This document shows positions 39,473 to 49,715 of a stretch of DNA of 64,000 nt, in pieces (position 1 is the stretch's first letter; the number at the start of each line of letters is the position of its first letter). Where the stretch lies: positions 1 to 64,000 of the forward strand of contig JAOVVO010000209.1 in NCBI GenBank assembly GCA_028564675.1, in the 5' to 3' direction. A program made the translations under genes and the position numbers. The notes under the pieces were generated by a model. It saw nothing but the letters and a program-made list of their open reading frames with translations, was not told the origin of the DNA and made no database searches. This DNA is from Onchocerca lupi (Eukaryota > Nematoda > Chromadorea > Rhabditida > Onchocercidae).

Positions 39473-42400
39473 TTATAATCGATTAAGATTTGATAGTAAT
39501 GATCGTGCTTCCGGAATTTTAGCCAATATTTCAAGCAATCTTTTTGCTTTCATCGCTGGTTCATCATTTCCCATAGCTATATTATTCAAACGTTCGATCA
39601 ATTCTTGCCTACCCTGAAATATAGAAAGTTAAATTACTTGATGATTTTTGAAGTATCATTTGTTTGGATTTTATGAACCCAATTTGCACAAAAAGCTTCT
39701 GCTACAGAAATTTTGCAAATGCAAAGCAGTAGTTTAGTTTTACTCTTAACTGTTTAGTTTTCTGAGCATACTCTTTTGCACTTCGAGAATAATCTCTTGA
39801 GAAATTCATCATCAAGAATTCATGTAAGAAATATATAACTTGGATATCATTCTTCATCCACTAACTTCTGAAAACCATAATTACTTGCAATTATCTAAAA
39901 ATCAATTAGCTTAAAGTTTCACCTTCGGGGCGTAAATGGAGAAATAAATGGTGTAGTTCGGATTAGCGAAAGGATCTTGATTCAACGGAGCGATAACTTC
40001 ATAAGTCAAAGATAATGCATGCACTGCTGATGACATACACAGCAACCAAGTAATTGCGCGTAACAGGATTTCCGATTTATCCGTATCCAGAATTGATAAT
40101 AAGCCTGTCACTGTCTACAATATTGAAAGTAAACCAAAATATTGCTTCGAAATGATTAGGTAAAATCAAATGATGCGAATCACCTGATATCCTGATAAGC
40201 ATATAAGATTAAACAAAATCATCTCATATCTTACAAAATCTTTTTCATGACAACATCGAATTATGTTGTTGCGGAAAGATATACTGAACTGGATAAACGA
40301 CATTTTCTTAAAATATTGTCTGGAAACATATAAAAATTACCTTAGCAGCTAAAATATGCGGGACCATATCAGGACAACATGACAGATTTACCAGTAATCG
40401 AAGTGAATTGATGTTTGCTTCACCTTTTTCCCAAAGCCTATAAATTAATGCGTATGTGGCTTTAAGTTTCGTGTTAAAAAAAAAAAAAAAAAAAAAAAAC
40501 CAAAGGCAAAGTTAATTTAGCTATGCAACAATAGTTCGATATTTGAAATTTTGTATTGTACTAAAGAATTTTTTAAAAGATTCCAGAAATTCATAAGTTT
40601 TATATGAAACTAGTCTACATGAATAAAAATGTCCGCCTTACTTTACTTACTTTTAACTATCACAGGTGTGACAAGTAAAAAAAAGAAGTAGGTATATCTA
40701 TATAAAAACACGTGTCTATTCGAATGCAACGTTGTTTCAAAATTTCAAATCAATCGGTGGAAAACTTGAAACGTGTCAAAAACCACAACGAACATTCACA
40801 TTTTTATTTATATAGATTTGTCGACTATTATCTAGCAGTGAATCGATTGGTGGACCCCATTTTGTTCATCGGAGCGCTTTGGCGGGAAACATGTTTATCC
40901 TTACGGCATTTTGGCGAGAAACATGTTTATCCTAACAGATAATAAAAAAGTAGGTATATCTATATAGAAACACACGCTTATTCGAATGCAATGTTGTATC
41001 AAATTTTCAAAACAAACGGTGAAGAATTTGCAACGTTGTGTCAAAAGTAACAACGAACGCTTACATTTATATTTATATAGATGGATTGACAAGACAATAA
41101 AATGGAAAAGTCATACCTTTTGAGACAAATAGGTATGGCTGGTAAAATGATCTCAACTTGTGATCGTGTTATTGTATAGGATAGATTAGTAAGCGCTTGA
41201 AATGCAACGGTTCGCTCCATATCTAACGATGAATTCAAACGTTTCACGACAAGTGGAATCGTTTGCTGTAGCATTTCGGTATTTTCTTTGCATGCAGCCA
41301 TGTTCGCGATGCATTGCAATAGCATGATCTGTTTTTTAGCAGAAAGAATGAATGCTTTTTTTTTTCTGAACAACATTTTCAATGCATAAATTAAGTTAGA
41401 AAGTTCATTTAAGAAATTGAAAAGTATATAAAATCAAATATTAAACCTTAGAAGAATTTGGTAAAGCTGCATGATGATTTTTCATCATTGATGCCACCTT
41501 TTCGGTTATACCAAATTGGGCAAATAAGTACTGTAAAATTGCAAAATTTCAACAAAACATCATTACCGATGACCTGAATAGGCGATAAAATCGATTAATC
41601 GATGGCATTATGAACGATTAATCTTTCAAAATATCTTAGATGTAATCATATCGGATTACTCAAGTAATTCATTCGAAAGAATTTGGTAACTGCTCAAATT
41701 TGAATGTCAAATTTTAAACATAATGATATGTGATCAAATTATATGATTAACCTGATTTGCAGTATAAGCAGTAGCATTTGAAATAACTGTCAATAGCGGC
41801 AGAAGTATATCCGAGGAAATATCGATGCATTTTAGTGCTGTACATAGATATTTTGCTTCTGATGGTGTAATCAGTTTCTAGAAGAAGCGATAATTCTGAA
41901 TAGCAAAACCAAAAAAATCCCTTTATTTATCGTAAATTCATCAATTCATTTCTTTTCTAAACAGAATCAAAGTGAACCTGTGTCCGATAAAGTTTGTTAA
42001 TTAATGATTTCAATTCGTCGTTTGTTGAGAAAAAATTTGCTGATGGATTAACTGTAATACGCCACTGTGAGGAATTATGTTCATCTTCATCTGGATCTGA
42101 TTGTGGCAAACTCTGCAAGATTATTTTATTAATTTTTGAAATATTCAAAGTAGATTTAAAATACAAGAAATTATCATTTAAAAAAAAAAGCAAAAAGAGT
42201 TCATAGTTTCTGTTTGCTTTTTCTTTAAAAAAAAAAAAAAAAAAGAAAAGAAATTCTGAAAATTAAAAGGACATTATGATGAGGTATCCACTACCTATTT
42301 CACTTTTAAAATATCATTATTTATATTTACTGTTTCATCGTAGATATATCATTGACCCAATTATCAGTTGCATTCAAATACTGTGATAAATTATTTTGAG

Positions 42401-43311
42401 AAACTTTCGGGAACTTTTTTTTCCTTTAAACTTCGCAAATTTTCCAAGTTTAATTTGATTATAACATTAACTGCGTAAAATCAATATTATGAATTGGAAA
42501 TGTGAATTAATAAGTTGGTTAATTAATAATACTTCAGTTATTCTTGTTGACATTCCATTTGTTCCAGTTCTATGATTTTGTTACATTTTTTACGCCTATA
42601 TTTGTCATAATTTTTTTTCCTCCCATGGCTTTTTCTTGAAAACACGAATAGTTCCCTTACATCATATAAATCATGCTTCATAGTTTTTTTTTTTTTCATA
42701 CATTTTATCCAATTTGATAAATAAATTTTTGGACAAAAAAACTAATCTTGAAACTAAATATTTTATATAAAGAAATTCAATCAATATCTAAATTAGATTC
42801 GTTGATCGTTGTTGGTACTTAAACGCTTAATATAGAAAATATATCTCATTAAATTAGAAAATTTTTTCTTAACATTTCACATTTTATCCTGTGTTTTCCT
42901 CTATCAAATTTTCGAAGTTTCTTTCAGCAAGTCCATATTGTATTGATTCAGTGCATATAAATTTAACAAAAGCATTTTCTCTTTCTACGGAGCGTTTCAT
43001 ACGTGATACGTTTCACGATTCACGTTTCACTTCATGACGTTCTTCATATTTTAAAGAACAGTCGACTGATGATCGACCGACTTCACATGGAAGAAGATAG
43101 CGTAATATTTTTTGGATTACACATTGAATAATTCACGCGTAAATACAATATGTCACGAAACTTTTTTCATTATTTAACATAAATTTCAAATACAACCGAA
43201 TTTGAAGTAACAATAAAGTAAAAAGAAAAAAAAAATCAAGTTTGAAACCTGAAAGCTTCCAAGTCGAGGTGAAGCAATTTCAACAACAAAAGCAGACTGC
43301 TGCTGTCCCAT
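39473..43311 (-). CDS. Armadillo-repeat protein (ARMC10/ARMCX-like) with a possible myristoylated N-terminus
   Basis: Eight exons in phase give 349 aa: 43249-43311, 41978-42112, 41752-41877, 41447-41530, 41117-41328, 40341-40437, 39923-40114 and 39473-39613. Exon 1 starts MGQQQSAF, a Gly2 context suited to N-myristoylation. A disordered acidic linker (SDPDEDEHN) follows, then armadillo-type helices from about residue 50 on. The segment LRLLVNLSCCPDMVPHILAA and the following block, with a long loop (about residues 250-300), resemble the Arm_2 family of ARMC10/ARMCX. Those vertebrate proteins have an N-terminal mitochondrial membrane anchor, which I do not see here. A role in membrane-associated scaffolding is inference. 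The intron 40438-41116 contains a tandemly repeated element. The 1.1-kb first intron is AT-rich. Confidence 0.82.
40686..41082. repeat. Direct-repeat cassette in an intron of the ARM gene
   Basis: Two diverged copies, 40686-40817 and 40948-41082, both begin AAGTAGGTATATCTATATA and end TATTTATATAGAT. They share the interior AACGTTGT...CAACGAACxxTxACATTTxTATTTATATAGAT. Between them, a shorter motif TTTGGCGxGAAACATGTTTATCC occurs twice (40878-40900 and 40909-40932). The motif also occurs inverted at 4624-4644 near the left end of the window, so it is dispersed. It looks like a small non-autonomous element or its remains. Confidence 0.75.
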
Positions 43312-44024
43312 TTAACAATACAACTCTATTGATTCCCATCAAAGAGTGATGAGATGGTGGTGAATGAGATGCATTTATAGGTTTTTCAATTTCACTCCTT
43401 TGCTAGGCTCTCACTGAACTCTAGACTAAGCCTAGTCTTTGGCTTTCTATCTCCTGCCCATGACAGTTATTCACTGATTTTGCTTGGTTGCTCTTGCAAT
43501 AGTCAAAGCGGTAGATTGATTTGTCTTAAACTGTCCTTATATTCCCTTTCATTCTCCCTTGTTTTCCTATCGCTTCCAAAAAAAGGAAAGATATATCATT
43601 GGTTCGACTAAAAAAAATTTTTACATGAAATTTAAATTTAATTGTGAAGGAGAAATCGATAGATTGATCAATTGAGACAAATTGAAAGGGAAATGAATAT
43701 ATAAGCATTATTGTTTTCATCTATGCATTTTCCAGGAGATAAGCAAATAGACAGTTATTTTCCACCGGAATAATCATAATCTAGCCAAGTAGAGTTATTA
43801 AAAAGAAAGTTTCCATTTTTTTTTTTTTGAGCTAATTTAGCAGAGATTGATAATAACACAGCAGGAATGATAACAATGTGATAAAGCATGATATAATGGA
43901 CAAAACTTTTAGGATGAAATCTGCAACAAATCATAAATTGCAAAATTCTGCGATAAGAACAAAACAGGATTTTGCATAATTGCATTCTACAATGAACAAA
44001 TAAGTGAATGTATCCTAGTGAACT
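43312..44024. other. Intergenic, 5' of the ARM gene and 3' of the BPI gene
   Basis: About 0.7 kb between tandem minus-strand genes. Less AT-rich than most intergenic DNA here, with a CTAG-rich patch around 43403-43440. Presumably the promoter of the ARM gene; no recognisable factor site. Confidence 0.45.
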
Positions 44025-46592
44025 TTATTTCGGAAACAATTTAGCAGTATTTGGTAAAGCACTTTTGAGATCTTTGAGGCACTGTTCAGACTCCAAGCTA
44101 TGTAAATTAAGTATTGTTGAGAAGCCTAAACGCCCTTCACCGATTAAAATCTCCGTATTCTGTGGATCAATACCACATGATGTCGCTAAAGGAATGCCTT
44201 CACTGTATGTAAGTTCCTCAATTTGTTTCCTCATTTCTGGCCACATCATTTCGGTTATCATTCCTGAAATTTCCACACTATTATTTCCATATCAGTCGGT
44301 AATGTGTTGTTTAGATCTATCTGATAATGTTATCAGCATGATCAAAAAATTGTAAAAATTAGGCAAGCAATCGAAAAAAAAAAAACGGATAGATGTGCCG
44401 CGAAAAAAAAAAATCATAATTTCTTGATAATAATTGTCATATATGGATAAAAATAGGAATCTTTCTCTCAATGAAAGCATATTTTTAACAGATAAAAAGA
44501 ATATTCGCTTAAAAAACTTTATTAACTACTCTAGTATCAATAATAATAATAATAATAATTAGATTAATAATAGCGATAAAATCCAAAATAACCATGCACA
44601 CCTTTTATTAGATCCTGAACAAAAAATGACCAGGAAGGAGGAAAGGCACCACTTTCCATCACCACATTTGTATCCAACAATTGCACCAATGTTCGTAGGG
44701 TACCCGAATCAATAACAGGTCGTAATTCGGCGGTGACAGATAGAAACATGGATACAAATACGGATGTGACGTTTTTATCTGGATTTACGACACGCAAATT
44801 GAGCTTATCACGCCGGAAATACAAGAAAATGTTTAATTCAAAATAAATGTGAATTTCAATTAATGTACAATGATGGAGAATTTTACTATATACTTCAAAC
44901 AAAAGCGATCTCAAGCTTATAAATTTTTGTTTCTAATCATCTGGAAAGTATTGATTGAAAGGACTTACTTTTCCAGAATAACAGTACCATTTGTAGCTGT
45001 TAAAATAGGTGATCCATTAGCCCAAACGTTTAGTAAGAAATAGCAAGAGGTACAAAGAGTTGAAAGAAATTCTCGCGAAGAAAGAGGTATCACAGGACTT
45101 GTTACTGCAATTGTTTCCTCCATCCATTGGAAATTCCAATCAATCTGCAACTAAATTAAGTTTAAATTCATTTTTCAAAAAACAACTCTTTTGTTGAAAC
45201 TAATGACATGAAATGGCTAAATCCAACTTTTAGACATGACAACAATTCGTCACTATTCCTCATTACGACAATTTGCTTAGAAGAGAAGTTTGGTTTGAAA
45301 TCATCAAAGTATTTTCGAACTTCGTAAATTTAACCTCAGAAAAACATTAATTACTTCGATTAAGAAATTATAGAACTGCATTATTTCTTCAAATATAATC
45401 AAAAAAAGCACCAATTTCGAGATATTTAAAAGTTGAAATTTGAAAGGACCTGATCAAGGAAATCATTGAGGGCAGTATCATCGATCCAGATTATTATCCG
45501 ATTCTCGTTATTCCATTTCATACTTACATTTGTATATGCAACTCCATCGTCTTCAAATGGACGCTTCCATTTGATTTGTGTTACAATCAAAATATGCTTC
45601 TCTTCGACTGTTACTGATGTTAAACGATAGAACAAGGAAGAATCTGTCGTATTGATAAAATCACGAATATGAACTGGCAGGATATCATTTAATGACACGT
45701 TCCTGAAATTTTGAAATTTAAGGATAAATTCTTCTTACAAATGGCATGTTGTTTTTGAAATTGATTAAAAAATGGAAAATCATTCGTTGTACTTACATGA
45801 TAACAGGACTTTCGATTTTTGAGATGTAGCTTGAAATAGACGGACAGATAAGTTGCTGAAGATGTGATCGGATCGGATTTCTTGCCATATATAATAACGT
45901 ATCTATCATCCAGTAATTAGTGGATGTAGCATTAACGATTGTATCGCGTAAAGAACATGATAACATTCGAGCATTTTGCTCCTCAATTCGTACTGCTAAT
46001 TCGACATCACTCACCTGAAATGATTGATTACGGTTCACGAAGAGTAAAAAAAAAAAAAGAAAAAAAAAAGTACCTAAATTTGAAAATAAAAATGATCAAA
46101 ATGGTAGTAGTACTGATAACAATGGTTGAATATAGTAATGAATAAAATCAATAAGCAGTAAATTGCGAAATAATACAAGTAAACAATCATAAAGCAACTT
46201 ACATAAACAGCAAGATCGATAGTTTCATCACCAAAGCTAACTGGCCAAATATTTGGTGTAATATTTGATTTGGAATTTATCCGTACATTGCTTGCTTTTA
46301 AGCGTATCGTATCCGGATAAAATTTGACGGTAACATTTGAATATGAAATTCGATTGTAAGTTTTAATATAGGCAAGTGGTAATAGAAGTGGTTTTTGATG
46401 TGTTCGAAATGATAGATAAAGAGGACGTGGAGAATTGAGTAATTGATGAGTTGCTTCACGGATAAGTTGTGATGCGGCACCGGATCCGATATCAAGTGAT
46501 ACATCAGATGCGCTTATGAGTAAAGAATATTGCAGGTGCAGTAGTAATTGGAAAGAAAAAATGAAATGAACAGGTAATAGATAGTGCTGCAT
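44025..46592 (-). CDS. BPI/LBP/CETP-family lipid-binding protein (minus copy)
   Basis: Six exons: 46203-46592, 45797-46014, 45450-45702, 44969-45150, 44602 to about 44885, and 44025-44263 (about 521 aa). A signal peptide starts at MQHYLLPVHFIFSF; an ATG six codons upstream (46610) is the alternative. The first barrel begins GAASQLIREATHQLL, and the conserved disulphide pair of the family is seen as LSCS and LICPS. A second barrel follows, ending with EGIPLATS, the counterpart of the family's GFPLP motif, and ILIGEGRLGF. Family role: secreted two-barrel proteins that hold lipid or lipopolysaccharide in hydrophobic pockets. The start of exon 5 is unsure: the only in-phase AG acceptor (44886) adds about 31 residues not expected from the family. 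It is head to head with a second BPI gene 258 bp away. Confidence 0.85.
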
Positions 46593-46850
46593 AACGTTGC
46601 ACCACCCCATCCAAGCACCACCACCACCACCACCACCACCACCACCACCACCACCACCACCACCACCACCTCCACGGCGGCATTAATCATTGGAGGAACA
46701 AGTTCTTCTTGAAGGACATGTCACCAATTTTCCAACCCCCGGGTATGAATGAGTGAGCGAGAAGGAAGACACCCACAAAAATACACCTTTTCTCAATTTA
46801 ATACACGCACATTTATTTTACATCTTTCCCTTTACTACAAATATTATTTC
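46593..46850. promoter_or_regulatory. Divergent promoter region of the BPI pair
   Basis: Only 258 bp separate the two start codons, so both promoters must share this segment or overlap it. It holds a CCA trinucleotide run, a GC-rich patch (CCACGGCGGCATT) and a TC/CT-rich stretch ahead of the plus-strand ATG. No TATA box is evident. Confidence 0.6.
46614..46671. repeat. (CCA)n trinucleotide repeat
   Basis: About 19 CCA units between the two BPI start codons. On the minus strand it is a TGG run ending just before the upstream ATG at 46610, so that start would sit against the repeat. This favours the inner ATG (46592) as the true start. Confidence 0.95.
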
Positions 46851-49672
46851 ATGGCCTTCACCTGTACCGTTTTCATATTCCTTCTCATTTACAACATTCT
46901 TTCTTCTTCTGGACAAATAGATTTACATCCTCTTTTACAGGTAATTTATTTACCTAATCTAATCTTATCTTATCAATTTATCACTTATCTATTTTATAAT
47001 TTGCTATTTTTTTTTCTTTAATATCTCATTTTTTCGGTTATCTCATACATCAAAAAAAAAAAAAAGTAGTTTTCGAATTTTCTCATTCAAAATATCACAA
47101 AATTATTCAAATTTTTGAATCATCCCAAAAAAAAAAAAAAAAAGAAATTCATTTTTAAGAATTATTTAACAACGTCAAGTGCTGTACGAATACGTGTCTT
47201 GCCACGAGCTATAACTTATTTAAACAGTGTTGGTGCTGAAATATTAAATGAGCAATTACCTCGTCTATCAATACCAAATGTTAAACAACGCATTAACAAT
47301 AATCAAGGATATATTTTATTCTCACGAATTCGTGTTTCTCGATATAAACAAGCAAGCGAGCAAACTATTTTTGCATCAGCACCAAATAAAATCACCTGGA
47401 TTATGAAGAATCTAAATATGGGGTAATTTTTCAATTTAAAATCATATGAATCACCTAAAATGGTATCTGGTAATTCTTAGCACAATTCGTTATATAACAT
47501 TTTTCGAGATTATTAAATACATTTTCAGAAATCATTAAAAAAAAAAAAAACCTATATTTTCAGAGATCAATGAAATATCTATAGTATCTAGATGTGAGTA
47601 AAAATAGTGGTTCCTGTTTAACAGTCATTTAAATTTCAGATTAATAGGAAACTTATCAGGTGAAATCAATATATTGTTACCGATAAGACTTGAGGGTCAA
47701 GCTGAAGTATTAGCATATGGTGTTAATTTTCACTTAGAAAGCGCTCTGGAACGATCAAAAACCGGAGCTGCACGAGTATCAACAATTTTTTGTCGTACGA
47801 TTATTCAAATTATGAATATCGAAGTTTATAACGGTGGTTTGACTGGATTAGCATTGAATATATTCAAGGCACTTCTAATTTTCATTTTTTTTTTCTTTCT
47901 CAATCAATAGTTTTGCAAGTTAACTTTGGAATAATTTCTTCTTTTTTTTTTGTAAATTTAGCCAACCTAGCAAAATCCAGCAGTTAATTTTTTGTTTCCC
48001 TTTCAGAAAAGAAGACGAAAAGTAATTAATATATAGCAGTATAATTTTTAGCATACTGCACAGGAATCTGACATAATGCGAAATTTCATTTCTATCACCC
48101 AAAACTTCGCATTTTTTTTTCCGGAAATTTACGAGATGAAAGAAACAATAAAGTTGCATACTTATCTTAATTAAAAATATGCATTTAGCTATAGTCTTTT
48201 CTTTATTTTTTGAAATATTCGGAAATTTGCAATCCTGAAAAAGTATGTATCCCTTCTAGAAACAAAAAACGGTAAAAGAAAAGAAAAAATGATTGATTGA
48301 GTGTTTCTGTTGTACTTTCAATTCTGAAACATTTTTTCATCAATGCAAGATTGTTAATTTGATTAATCTACCTTTTCCTTTTTCTAAAAAGGATATATAT
48401 TTCTTTTCTTCAATCACTTTCAATCACAAATTTCAATTACTTGAAAATTGTCACATTCAATGATTGGTTACAAAAATTTTTTAAAATTTGTAAACCGTAT
48501 AGTTACTTTTTTACTACAAAATATAGAATCTATATTTCAATCAAGGAAGACCTCGAGAAGAGGTCAGAAGATTGTAGTATTTCAGATTCGTTATAAGTTA
48601 CACTTCAAAATTTGTGCTACTATGACAATTTCGAAAATTATTCAGTCGCAATTAACGTTTTAATTCATTTATTCAACACCATTCAGATATTTTCGATTTA
48701 TATCTATAGCAGTTCAAAAAAAAAAAAAAAAAAAAAAAAAAATTCAGCAAATTTCAATTCGATCAAATGCAAATTTTAATCAAAACAAATTACGATATGA
48801 AGGTATCGGATTGGAAAAAAATCGAGTAACTAATTATATAAGTACTTTAATATTTGCTTAATTAATTGCTTAACATTTAGCTGAAGCACGAAATCAAAAT
48901 ATATGGCTTTTGTAATTAAAATTATTTTCAGCAAGGAATATCGGAGCAAATTCGTTCATTAATTCAAGCATTAATTTGCAAAGAAGTAACTCAATTTATT
49001 AACGAAGATTTCAATGAGAAATTATCACAAATTCAAACAAAAACATCGCTCGAAGAAGCGGTACAAATCAATACGTTGGGTGCATTTATCGGTTTACCTG
49101 ATACTAAAGAGTTGATGAATAACTTTCATGCATTTAATATTAGTATTGGCTTTCCACTTTTTAAGGTAACTTTTTGCATCAATATATTGCAAATTCATTC
49201 ATTTTTTTTTCTTTTTTTTTTTTTTATTTTTTTAACAAACGAGAAGAATAACCAATCAATCAATAAGATATTTCTACCGGTCATAATATGATCTACCTGG
49301 GAATAGCTTAAATTAGATAACTCACAATAATAATAGTTATAATTAGATTATCAAATGATTGCTACATACTTCAAACAATCGCCTTCTGTAGTTATTTACA
49401 ATTTATTATTTTCTTCCATTAACATTTGCATGTTTAAACTTTCACGATGAACGAAAAAGTTTTGTAAAAATCATAACTTGTAAAGCTTATGGCATCATTA
49501 TCTCGTAACTTTTCTCCTATTTTACATTAACAATAATTTTAGAAATTTAGTTAAAAATGAGGTAAATTTCATTGGACAATTATGTTAATTGCAACATTGC
49601 AGCAACTAGTTTCCAGAATTTACATTGACTTCAGGTTAGTTGAAAGCTTCCTTAACTCTAAGATGTATTGTA

Positions 49673-49715
<43 letters not shown>

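Noticed and set aside
47115..47159. Lys-rich N-terminal extension (MNHPKKKKKKK) of BPI exon 2
   Set aside because: Encoded by the poly(A) stretch before the acceptor. The signal peptide is on a separate exon at 46851.
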